Shown one piece after another: positions 27,382-34,404 of a stretch of DNA of 36,084 bases. Position 1 is the first letter of the stretch, and every line of letters begins with the position of its first letter. The notes beneath the pieces were generated by a model, which made no database searches, had not been told where the DNA came from, and saw only the letters and a list, made by a program, of their open reading frames with translations. The translations under genes and the position numbers were made by a program. The DNA comes from Lachnoclostridium sp. (GTDB taxonomy: Bacteria; Bacillota; Clostridia; Lachnospirales; Lachnospiraceae), in assembly GCA_023664665.1 (NCBI GenBank), contig JAMPEY010000031.1, positions 1 to 36,084 of the forward strand, written 5' to 3'.

Positions 27382-27451
27382 CTTTCCTCTCATTCCGCCG
27401 CGCAAGCGGCATTTTAATCAGCGGGAACTTTGGGACGCATGGCGTCACAAA
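27382..27451 (-). repeat. Start-codon-associated repeat, copy 4 (complete)
   Basis: The distal hairpin is TTTGTGACGC-CAT-GCGTCCCAAA and the proximal hairpin is GCCGC-TTGC-GCGGC. It ends in AGAGGAAAG against the bioB ATG. A separate perfect hairpin (27457-27483) lies directly upstream of it. Confidence 0.93.
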
Positions 27452-27456
27452 TTCCG

Positions 27457-27483
27457 AGATTGAAAATTTTTTATTTTCAATCT
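27457..27483 (-). other. Perfect hairpin between bioY and bioB
   Basis: AGATTGAAAAT (27457-27467) pairs with ATTTTCAATCT (27473-27483) around a 5-base loop. It lies 14 bases after the bioY stop. On the minus strand it is followed by CGGAATTT, a poor T tract, so termination would be partial at best; a processing or mRNA-stability role fits as well. Confidence 0.65.
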
Positions 27484-27497
27484 TATGCCTCTTTCGT

Positions 27498-28085
27498 CTA
27501 CACTACCCCGTCTTTACGCAGCGGAATCAGACGCTTTCCCAAAAACGCCCCCGCTATGCACAAAAAAATATCTCCCGGAACCGCCAGCAGAAAGCAATAC
27601 AGAAACAGCGTCCGAATCCCGATGGGGCTGTCCAGATAAAAATTACTTATCAGATAATAATAAACCATTCCCAAAAAATAAACAATCCCAAGCCCCGCAA
27701 AATCAGCGGCAAGCAGCCTCCCAAGGCTTGGTCTGTTCTTTTTATTCGCAATGACCCCCGTGACGAAAGCTCCCGCCGCAAACCCGATAATATAGCCGAA
27801 GCTTGGCCGGAAAACATATCCGATTCCACCGCCCTGAGCAAAAACCGGAAGTCCCAAAAGCCCCAGCAGAATATAAATACAGACTGCAAAACAGCCCCTC
27901 TTCCCGCCAAGAAGAAGTCCCGCCAGCATGGTAAAAAGATACTGCAGGGTAAAAGGCACTACGGGAATGGGAATTCTGATAAATGCCCCTACGGCAATCA
28001 GCGCCACAAACATTGCGCATAAAATCATATTTTTCGTCTTCTCGCCGGAATATACCGCTTCTGATGTTTTCATCTTTTCTCGCAT
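27498..28085 (-). CDS. bioY: BioY biotin transporter S component
   Basis: A 195-residue membrane protein counted from the ATG at 28085, with AAAGGA eight bases upstream; the frame extends 27 codons further without support. It has six hydrophobic helices and BioY marks: IPIPVVPFTLQYLFTMLAGLLLG, the GLLGLPVFAQGGGIGYVFRPSFGY loop and a C-terminal PGDIFLC segment. BioY binds biotin as the S component of ECF transporters or works alone; no energising module (ecfA/ecfT) is in the window. As the first gene before bioB-bioD-bioA, it joins uptake with synthesis, and BirA-type control would be expected. Confidence 0.92.
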   Translation of the reverse strand: MREKMKTSEAVYSGEKTKNMILCAMFVALIAVGAFIRIPIPVVPFTLQYLFTMLAGLLLGGKRGCFAVCIYILLGLLGLPVFAQGGGIGYVFRPSFGYIIGFAAGAFVTGVIANKKNRPSLGRLLAADFAGLGIVYFLGMVYYYLISNFYLDSPIGIRTLFLYCFLLAVPGDIFLCIAGAFLGKRLIPLRKDGVV

Positions 28086-28137
28086 ACCTGATTTCCTTTG
28101 CCGCAAACAGCCCGCAAAATGGTTCAACCTATAGGAA

Positions 28138-28166
28138 ATGCTATCATATACGCCTTGGATAGTCAA
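28138..28166 (-). promoter_or_regulatory. Candidate promoter of the bio operon
   Basis: TTGACT (28161-28166) and TAGCAT (28138-28143) are 17 bases apart on the minus strand, about 53 bases before the bioY start. The -10 is weak (four of six). The -35 sits in a GGTTGACTA sequence that resembles one half of a BirA operator, but no matching second half was found at the usual distance. Confidence 0.5.
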
Positions 28167-28209
28167 CCCGTTTTAAGCCGTTATTCACCATTCATAAATC
28201 ACTTACCCT

Positions 28210-28238
28210 TTGACTTTTTTAATCTTTTAATCTATGAT
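28210..28238 (+). promoter_or_regulatory. Promoter of the GT1 glycosyltransferase
   Basis: TTGACT (28210-28215) and TATGAT (28233-28238) are 17 bases apart on the plus strand, 35 bases before the ATG of the gene. Confidence 0.72.
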
Positions 28239-28273
28239 AAATAGATTGAAGAATATAGTTTTCGGAGGTTTTT

Positions 28274-29467
28274 ATGGGTAAAATCGTTTTCTTTTGTATC
28301 CCCGCCCACGGGCACACAAATCCGACTCTGGGCGTGGTGCGTGAACTGACTGCAAGAGGGCATCAAGTGTGGTACTATTCTTACAACATAATGCGGGAAA
28401 AAATTGAAGCCGCGGGAGCGGTCTTTGTATCCTGCGACGATTATGATACGGAACGGAAGCTTACGCCGAAGGACGCCGCCCGGGTGGGAAAAGATTTGGC
28501 GTTTTCCACGCGGATTCTGGTGGATACTACACTGGCTCTTGACGATAAGGTCTGCGCTGACATGGCAAGGTTAAAGCCCGACTGTATTGTCGCCGATTCT
28601 ATGGCTGTATGGGGAAAGGCGGTTGCCATGAAACTTGGCATTCCCTTGGTATCCTCCACCACCACCTTTGCTTTTAATCAGCATTCCGCCAAAATCATGA
28701 AGCAGGGCGTCAAAGAATTGGCCGGGATGCTCTTTGCCATGCCCAAAATCAGTAAAGATATCAAACGCCTGCAGGAAAAAGGGTATCCTTTCCAAAGCAT
28801 TCTTGACATTATACAGAATGATGACGATACCCACACCATCGTCTATACCTCGCCCGAATTTCAGCCCTGCTCCGAAACTTTTTCGGATAAATACGCTTTT
28901 GTAGGTCCTTCCATCCGTCCCTCCGGGGATAACGGACCTTCCGTAAAAAAGACAAAGGACAAGCTTGTCTATCTTTCCATGGGCACTGTGGGAACCGTGG
29001 ATAATGATATGCTTCCGCTTTACCGGCGTTGCATAAAAGCTTTTTCGGATACGGATTATCAAGTGGTGCTTTCCGTGGGTAACACGATACCGGTTGGGAA
29101 ATTGGGAACACTGCCTGAGAATATCTCTGTATTTCCCTATGTTGACCAGATTGCGGTTTTACGGCAGGCGGATGTGTTTCTTTCCCATTGCGGGATGAAC
29201 AGTGTGAATGAGAGCCTGTATTTCGGAGTGCCCCTGATTATGCTGCCACAGACGGCGGAACAGAGAGGCGTTGCGGAAAGGGTCCATCAGCTGGGGGCTG
29301 GCATGAAGCTTCCAAAAACGGATGCTCCCTCCCTTCTTCGGGCAGTAAATCATGTGCTTTCCGATAATTCCTATAGACAAAATGCAGCCCGGATTGCGGA
29401 TGGATTTGCAAAATGTCCCGGCGCAAAAGGCGCCGCGGATAAGATTGAACAGGTTGCAAATATATAA
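28274..29467 (+). CDS. GT1 (macrolide-type) glycosyltransferase
   Basis: A 397-residue GT-B enzyme of the MGT/YjiC type. The N-terminal acceptor domain starts with a Rossmann strand and PAHGHTNPTLGVVREL; the C-terminal donor domain has the UDPGT signature FLSHCGMNSVNESLYFGVPLIMLP followed by TAEQRGVAERV. Relatives glucosylate macrolides, flavonoids, sterols or other lipophilic small molecules, mostly with UDP-glucose. The acceptor here is unknown; detoxification of plant or microbial compounds is a fair guess in a gut bacterium. GGAGG lies seven bases before the ATG. It is transcribed alone and diverges from bioY; the kinase downstream has its own promoter. Confidence 0.88.
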   Translation: MGKIVFFCIPAHGHTNPTLGVVRELTARGHQVWYYSYNIMREKIEAAGAVFVSCDDYDTERKLTPKDAARVGKDLAFSTRILVDTTLALDDKVCADMARLKPDCIVADSMAVWGKAVAMKLGIPLVSSTTTFAFNQHSAKIMKQGVKELAGMLFAMPKISKDIKRLQEKGYPFQSILDIIQNDDDTHTIVYTSPEFQPCSETFSDKYAFVGPSIRPSGDNGPSVKKTKDKLVYLSMGTVGTVDNDMLPLYRRCIKAFSDTDYQVVLSVGNTIPVGKLGTLPENISVFPYVDQIAVLRQADVFLSHCGMNSVNESLYFGVPLIMLPQTAEQRGVAERVHQLGAGMKLPKTDAPSLLRAVNHVLSDNSYRQNAARIADGFAKCPGAKGAADKIEQVANI

Positions 29468-29512
29468 CGCACAAGCTTTTTGCCGAGGCTTTTTTGCCGA
29501 GCCCGCCGCATA

Positions 29513-29541
29513 TTGACATCGGTTTGCCAAATTGTTAAAAT
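29513..29541 (+). promoter_or_regulatory. Promoter of the hybrid kinase gene
   Basis: A perfect TTGACA (29513-29518) and TAAAAT (29536-29541) are 17 bases apart, 42 bases before the start codon. This is the best consensus match in the window. Confidence 0.8.
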
Positions 29542-29583
29542 ACAGATATCAGATATTTATACTTATTTGGAGGAGAAGCGGTT

Positions 29584-32500
29584 ATGTATAATTGTTATCT
29601 TCATATATACCTAACAGGCCGTCCATGCCGTACATTTGAAGTGATAAAGGAAATGCCTGCCCTTGAACATTTTACCCATATATTCACCGAAAGCGATAAA
29701 TTGGAAGCAAATCTGATATCCGAAGCGGATGTGATTATCGTTGACTTACAGGACATGGACATCAAAGAGGTTTTACCTGTCTTTAAGTCCGGCGGCGGCA
29801 AAGAAACTCAGGTTATTTTACTGGCGGATAAAGAACAGATGCAGATTCTCGCAGAATGTCAGACTGATGGCACATCCGTCTTTGATGGCACATCCATCTT
29901 CGACGGATGGGTTGTGCCTATGTCGGAGGAAGAGGTGCGGTTCCGTTTTGCCAGATGGCAGCAGACTTATAAGATGAGCAAGGACTTCTGGCAGACCAGC
30001 CATTATCTTGAAGCTACTATCAATAATATTCCGAATCTGGTCTGGTACAAAGATAAAAACGGCATCCACGAAAAAGTGAATGACAGCTTTTGCAAAACGG
30101 TAAACAAAACCAAACAACAGGTAGAGGGCCGCGGTCACGCCTATATCTGGGATGTGGAGCAGGACGATCCCGCCTGTATCGAATCAGAGCGCGAGGTTAT
30201 GGAGAAAAAACAGACCTGTGTGTCCGAGGAAATCATTAAGACCGGAGACGGTATGCGCACGCTGACCACCTACAAGTCGCCTCTCTACAATCTCGACGGC
30301 AGCGTCATGGGGACGGTGGGCGTGGCCATTGATGTCACTCAGGAACGCGCTTACGAACAGGAAATCATCAAGAAAAACCAAACGCTGGAAACCATTTTTA
30401 CTACCATAGACTGCGGCGTGATACGCCATACTACGGACGGACGACATATTTTAAGCATAAACAGGCCCGCACTGAAGATTCTGGGATATAAGACACAGGA
30501 AGAACTGATTGCCGACGGCTTTCTGCTGATTGCTCCCACTGTAGTGGATGAGGATAAAATAAAACTTACAGATTCCCTCAAAAAACTGATCAAAGTGGGA
30601 GACAGTGTCAATATCGAATATCGGATACAGCACAAAGACGGAGAACTCCTGCATGTCATGGGCAATATCAAACTCCTGGAAGAAAACGGGGAACGCTTTT
30701 ACCAGCGTTTTCTTCTGGATTGCACTGCCCAGAAGCTTCAGGAAAAGAAAAATGAAAGACGGCAGCTGGAATTAATTCAGGCCTTAAGCATAGATTACTC
30801 TCTTGTCTGCCTCGTGGACCCCAATACCGGCATGGTCACCCCAATCCAGAACGCGGATCAGAAAACAGGTGATTTCTTCCGGGAGTCCGTTGCACTGACA
30901 GACATTATGGAGCAATACATACAGAGATGGGTTTATGAGGACGACCGCGACATGCTGCGGCAGGCGACCTCTCTGGATACCCTCAAAAAAGAACTGTCCG
31001 AGAAAAAACTGTACCATGTAAATTATCGGAAATTTATGGATAATGAGATTATCTATTTCCAAATAAAGGTGGTTGGCACGGAGACGGACGATGGCGATTC
31101 GGGTATTGTTCTGGGATTTCGCAGTGTGGACGAGGAAGTCCGCCGGGAAATGGAACAAAACAATCTGCTGGAAGCCGCTCTCTCTCAGGCAAACAGGGCG
31201 AGCAAGGCCAAAAGTGTATTTTTGTCCAATATGTCCCATGATATCCGTACGCCCATGAATGCAATCGTCGGTTTTACCAATCTGGCGATTACCCATATTG
31301 ACCAGCAGGAAAAGGTTGAAGAATATCTGCAGAAAATCATGACTTCCGGCAATCATCTGCTGAGTCTGATCAATGATGTCTTAGATATGAGCCGTATTGA
31401 AAGCGGTAAAATGCAGTTGGATGAAAAACCCTGCAGTCTGCCGGATATTCTGCACGGACTGCGCAATATCCTGCAGGCCGATATCCGTGCCAAGCAGCTT
31501 GATTTGCAAATCGATACCATCGATGTATTGGACGAAAATATTTACTGCGACAAACTCCGGCTCAATCAGGTGCTTTTGAACCTACTCAGCAATTCCGTCA
31601 AGTATACCGGTCCCGGAGGCACCGTCAGCATGCGCATTACGGAACAGTCCGGCGCTCCTAAGGGTTACGCCAACTATGAATTCTGTATCCGTGATAACGG
31701 CATCGGCATGAGCCCGGAATTTGTGCAGCATATTTTTGAACCCTTTGAAAGGGAACAAAACTCTACTATCAGCAAAATTCAGGGAACCGGTCTGGGAATG
31801 GCGATTACCAAAAATATCGTAGACATGATGAACGGTTTCATTGAAGTAAAAAGCGAACAGGGACAGGGCTCCGAGTTTACTGTGGTTTTTACCTTCCGCC
31901 TGTGTTCCGAAGCCAACACTGTACAGACTATTCCCGAGTTGATCAATTGCAGGGCTTTAGTGGTGGACGATGATTTCAATACCTGTGACAGCGTTTCCTA
32001 CATGCTGGGGCAGCTCGGCCTGCGTGCCGAGTGGACCCTGTCCGGCAAGGAAGCCGTGCTGCGCACTCATCAGGCAATCATGCGGGAAGATGATTATTCC
32101 GTATATATTGTGGATTGGCTTCTGCCTGACATAAACGGCATTGAAGTTATTCGCAGGATCCGCAAAGAAACGGGTGAGAATGTTCCCATGATTGTTTTGA
32201 CCGCCTATGACTGGTCGGATATTGAGACGGAGGCAAGAGAAGCCGGGGTAACGGCATTCTGCAGTAAACCGCTGTTTCTATCCGAATTAAGATCCTGCCT
32301 GCTCTCCGTGGTACACTCACAGCAGGATGAAATTTCCCCGGAGAATACCGCGCAGGAAACCATAAAGCATCACACCGGACGCATTCTTCTTGTGGAAGAT
32401 GTGGAACTGAATCAAGAAATCGCCGTAGCCATTTTGGGGGATGCCGGATTTACCACGGAAGTTGCGGAAAACGGTAAAATTGCGGTAGATATGGTGAAGC

Positions 32501-32748
32501 AGTCGGAGCCGGGATATTATAATGTCGTTCTGATGGATGTGCAGATGCCGGTGATGAACGGTTATGAAGCAGCCCGTGCAATCCGCAGTCTGGAAAACAA
32601 GGCGCTTTCCTCCATCCCGATTATCGCCATGACCGCCAATGCCTTTGAGGAAGACAAACAGGCTGCCCTGCAATGCGGCATGAACGGTCACATAGCCAAA
32701 CCCATTGATATCCAGCAACTGTTTCAGACTCTGGACAGTGTGCTATAA
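29584..32748 (+). CDS. Soluble hybrid sensor histidine kinase with two receiver domains
   Basis: A 1054-residue multidomain kinase with no membrane helix or signal peptide. The N-terminal ~125 residues look like a receiver-fold domain (VIIVDLQDMD) without a full set of acidic residues. PAS domains follow at about 140-260, 265-385 and probably 390-520. The HisKA box is SNMSHDIRTPMNA with the phosphoryl-accepting H552. The ATPase domain has LLSNSVKYT, DNGIGMS and GTGLGMAI. Two receivers end the protein, with phospho-aspartates D844 (VDWLLPD) and D985 (MDVQMP). There is no HPt domain or output domain, so a phosphotransfer partner must be encoded elsewhere. GGAGGAG precedes the ATG. An 18-base tandem duplication lies in the N-terminal domain. 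The ligand sensed is unknown. Confidence 0.93.
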   Translation: MYNCYLHIYLTGRPCRTFEVIKEMPALEHFTHIFTESDKLEANLISEADVIIVDLQDMDIKEVLPVFKSGGGKETQVILLADKEQMQILAECQTDGTSVFDGTSIFDGWVVPMSEEEVRFRFARWQQTYKMSKDFWQTSHYLEATINNIPNLVWYKDKNGIHEKVNDSFCKTVNKTKQQVEGRGHAYIWDVEQDDPACIESEREVMEKKQTCVSEEIIKTGDGMRTLTTYKSPLYNLDGSVMGTVGVAIDVTQERAYEQEIIKKNQTLETIFTTIDCGVIRHTTDGRHILSINRPALKILGYKTQEELIADGFLLIAPTVVDEDKIKLTDSLKKLIKVGDSVNIEYRIQHKDGELLHVMGNIKLLEENGERFYQRFLLDCTAQKLQEKKNERRQLELIQALSIDYSLVCLVDPNTGMVTPIQNADQKTGDFFRESVALTDIMEQYIQRWVYEDDRDMLRQATSLDTLKKELSEKKLYHVNYRKFMDNEIIYFQIKVVGTETDDGDSGIVLGFRSVDEEVRREMEQNNLLEAALSQANRASKAKSVFLSNMSHDIRTPMNAIVGFTNLAITHIDQQEKVEEYLQKIMTSGNHLLSLINDVLDMSRIESGKMQLDEKPCSLPDILHGLRNILQADIRAKQLDLQIDTIDVLDENIYCDKLRLNQVLLNLLSNSVKYTGPGGTVSMRITEQSGAPKGYANYEFCIRDNGIGMSPEFVQHIFEPFEREQNSTISKIQGTGLGMAITKNIVDMMNGFIEVKSEQGQGSEFTVVFTFRLCSEANTVQTIPELINCRALVVDDDFNTCDSVSYMLGQLGLRAEWTLSGKEAVLRTHQAIMREDDYSVYIVDWLLPDINGIEVIRRIRKETGENVPMIVLTAYDWSDIETEAREAGVTAFCSKPLFLSELRSCLLSVVHSQQDEISPENTAQETIKHHTGRILLVEDVELNQEIAVAILGDAGFTTEVAENGKIAVDMVKQSEPGYYNVVLMDVQMPVMNGYEAARAIRSLENKALSSIPIIAMTANAFEEDKQAALQCGMNGHIAKPIDIQQLFQTLDSVL

Positions 32749-32750
32749 AA

Positions 32751-32774
32751 AATCGTCGCTCGGCAGCGACGATT
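32751..32774 (-). terminator. Terminator for dtd (minus strand)
   Basis: AATCGTCGCT (32751-32760) pairs perfectly with AGCGACGATT (32765-32774) around a four-base loop. On the minus strand a run of six T follows, fitting termination of the dtd transcript. In the plus direction it lies three bases after the kinase stop but lacks a T tract. Confidence 0.78.
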
Positions 32775-32777
32775 CAG

Positions 32778-32810
32778 AGAATGCCAAGCAACTTGTTCGC
32801 TTGGCATTCT
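32778..32810 (+). terminator. Hairpin after the kinase gene, weak plus-strand terminator
   Basis: AGAATGCCAAGC (32778-32789) pairs perfectly over 12 bases with GCTTGGCATTCT (32799-32810) around a nine-base loop. It is followed by TTGAG, only a short T run. It probably ends or protects the 3' end of the kinase message and may also be read by the convergent dtd transcript. Confidence 0.6.
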
Positions 32811-32860
32811 TTGAGATGAAACTTAGAAATTCTTAGGAATCTTAAATCCAATAAACCGGC

Positions 32861-33301
32861 TTATGCCTCCGTGTCAAATAACAGCGTCACAGGACCGTCA
32901 TTGACAGACGCCACCTTCATGTCCGCTCCAAATTCCCCATGTTCAACATGAAATCCCCGGCTCTTACATTCCTCAATAAACTTTTCATATAAAGGCACCG
33001 CTATGTCCGGTTTTGCCGCATTGCTAAAACCCGGTCTCCTGCTTTTTAAATCTGCAAACAGCGTAAATTGAGAGACTACCAAAATTTCGCCCCCCGCTTT
33101 TTCCAGATTCCAATTCATTTTCCCGTCTTCGTCCTGAAAAACACGGACGCCGCACACTCTGTCCGCCAGATAGACAGCATCTTTCTTTGTATCCTGCGGC
33201 GCAATTCCCAAAAGAACCAGAAATCCGCGGGAAATCTGACCTACTATCCTGCCGTCAATCATTACGGAGCTTTCCAAAACCCGTGTCACTACCGCTTTCA
33301 T
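32861..33301 (-). CDS. dtd: D-aminoacyl-tRNA deacylase
   Basis: A 146-residue protein from the ATG at 33301. Both family motifs are present: SQFTLFAD in the middle and NDGPVTLLFDT near the C-terminus, which form the active site across the dimer. It hydrolyses D-amino acids and misattached glycine from tRNA. Normal length and start (MKAVVTRVLESSV). The ATG follows AGAGGAAAT, the end of a shortened copy of the start-associated repeat. The gene upstream encodes a small lipoprotein whose stop codon lies in the same repeat. Confidence 0.96.
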   Translation of the reverse strand: MKAVVTRVLESSVMIDGRIVGQISRGFLVLLGIAPQDTKKDAVYLADRVCGVRVFQDEDGKMNWNLEKAGGEILVVSQFTLFADLKSRRPGFSNAAKPDIAVPLYEKFIEECKSRGFHVEHGEFGADMKVASVNDGPVTLLFDTEA

Positions 33302-33349
33302 ATTTCCTCTCATTCCGCCGTGTAAGCGGCATTTTAATCAGGGGGAACT
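33302..33349 (-). repeat. Start-codon-associated repeat, copy 5 (3' part only)
   Basis: The proximal hairpin is GCCGC-TTAC-ACGGC (innermost pair lost by a C-to-T change on the given strand) and the AGAGGAAAT end touches the dtd ATG. The distal hairpin is missing, broken after AGTTCC, the same point as in copy 2. TAA inside the linker is the stop of the upstream lipoprotein gene. Confidence 0.85.
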
Positions 33350-33606
33350 ATATCGGACTTTGCTCCGTAAACCCTGAGTACGCCATAATACTTTGCCACT
33401 ATACTATCATCCTGCGTATACTTTCCCACATCCTCTTGCGGCATGTCTCCCTTTACCATATCTTCTATTGCCGTCTCCTGTGTTGCAGCTTGTCCCTGTA
33501 ATTGTTCCTGCTCTTCTACCGAATGCTCTGCCGGCGGTTCCTGTATCCCACAGGCCGAAAGCGTAAGGCATATGGCTAAAACCGAAAAATGGAAAGTGTT
33601 TTTCAT
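33334..33606 (-). CDS. Small putative lipoprotein, function unknown
   Basis: From the ATG at 33606, with GAGGT seven bases upstream, the protein has 90 residues. Residues 1-19 form a lipoprotein signal peptide ending in the lipobox LSAC with C19 as the lipidated cysteine. The mature part is short, acidic and rich in Gln and Glu (EEQEQLQGQAATQE), with no recognisable domain; it ends in a YYGVLRVYGAKSDIVPPD tail. The last five codons and the stop are repeat sequence, so an earlier C-terminus may have been replaced when the repeat came in. It lies 36 bases after the 113-residue orphan and before dtd. Confidence 0.7.
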   Translation of the reverse strand: MKNTFHFSVLAICLTLSACGIQEPPAEHSVEEQEQLQGQAATQETAIEDMVKGDMPQEDVGKYTQDDSIVAKYYGVLRVYGAKSDIVPPD

Positions 33607-33642
33607 AACGGTTACCTCAATTTCAAGCGGAAACAAAAATAT

Positions 33643-33984
33643 CTATGAGAAATCCAGACACATAAGAGTATAGTCCCCGTCAGGATTTACTATATCTTCC
33701 AATTCCCGAAATTTATCCGGATAATATTCTTTCAGGAACCTGAGTAAATTTTTCCCTTTGAAGCTTATCTTACAGTTCGCAAAATAATCCAGTTCAATAC
33801 TCTCGGCATAGGGAATCTCACCTTTTTCCGCCATGTTGTAAATATGACTGACCGCATCCAATCCGGCATCAATGATTGCGTTTGTTGCAAATCCTTCCAG
33901 CCCATCCCCTTGTATTCCGACAAATCTTGTAAAGGGTACGCCGGGCAGATTGTCCAAATCATCGACATCATACTCTTTGTCCAT
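33643..33984 (-). CDS. Orphan acidic protein, function unknown
   Basis: A 113-residue soluble acidic protein that I do not recognise. Visible features are an Asp-rich start (MDKEYDVDDLDNLPG), a VGIQGDGLEGFATNAIIDAGLDAV segment, and a C-terminal half with LLRFLKEYYPDKF and a final DGDYTLMCLDF. No signal peptide, membrane helix or DNA-binding motif is present. AAAGGAT lies ahead of the ATG at 33984. It appears to be the first gene of a three-gene unit with the lipoprotein and dtd. The composition is more AT-rich than the genes to its left. Confidence 0.6.
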   Translation of the reverse strand: MDKEYDVDDLDNLPGVPFTRFVGIQGDGLEGFATNAIIDAGLDAVSHIYNMAEKGEIPYAESIELDYFANCKISFKGKNLLRFLKEYYPDKFRELEDIVNPDGDYTLMCLDFS

Positions 33985-34096
33985 ACTTTTTATCCTTTCG
34001 ATGTTTTATCGGTTCATCTACAGTAATCTATTTCTTCGGCAACATTACAAATACATTTGCCCAGCCTGCTTTTAAACTCCCACTGTTTGATCATCA

Positions 34097-34147
34097 CTTT
34101 TTATACTTTGCAATATCCGTCAAAGATATAAATTCATTATCACTTCC
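34097..34147 (-). pseudogene. Relic of a KilA-N domain gene
   Basis: Between 34147 and 34097 the minus strand encodes GSDNEFISLTDIAKYKK. The FISLTDIAKYK core is the N-terminal signature of KilA-N domain proteins, DNA-binding proteins of phages and mobile elements. A TAG stop lies directly upstream in frame and TGA TGA directly downstream. Another frame then continues as VMIKQWEFKSRLGK, which may echo the VIKNW part of the same domain after a frameshift. Nothing else of the gene is left. It lies in the 554-base gap between the 113-residue orphan and dgt. Confidence 0.55.
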
Positions 34148-34159
34148 CTAAATGTGGCT

Positions 34160-34202
34160 TGGACATTTTATAATGTCTATTATATTGAGTTATATATGTC
34201 CA
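34160..34202. repeat. Nested palindrome with three GACAT arms
   Basis: TGGACAT (34160-34166) is complementary to ATGTCCA (34196-34202), and inside it GACATT (34162-34167) also pairs with AATGTC (34172-34177). The spacing and AT-rich core look like an operator or an alternative-pairing hairpin. It lies just upstream, in the minus-strand sense, of the KilA-N relic. Confidence 0.45.
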
Positions 34203-34238
34203 TAAAAGAACACTTTATTTCTAAAATCCACATTACAA

Positions 34239-34263
34239 TAGGCGACCGCACATAAGTCGCCTA
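34239..34263. terminator. Hairpin in the dgt-distal gap, possible terminator
   Basis: TAGGCGAC (34239-34246) pairs with GTCGCCTA (34256-34263) around a nine-base loop; the small palindrome CCCAT-CA-ATGGG (34264-34275) is adjacent. Another stem, TATGTGTGC/GCACGCATA with loop TTCA, is at 34426-34447. No long T tract follows on either strand, so the function is uncertain. Apart from these, the relics and the palindrome, I see no gene in 33985-34538. Confidence 0.4.
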
Positions 34264-34404
34264 CCCATCAATGGGATATTCTCCTGACCGTGACATATGC
34301 CTTAATTTCCCTTCTCCGCCGCTGCCAACGCCATTTTATTTAGACTTAATTACATCCCACTACAATCATCGGATTTTCGTTTGTACAACTAAACTTGTGT
34401 CATT

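Noticed and set aside
28120..28200. BirA operator upstream of bioY
   Set aside because: Only one half-like sequence (GGTTGACTA, minus strand) is visible. No inverted second half occurs at the usual spacing, so I do not annotate an operator.
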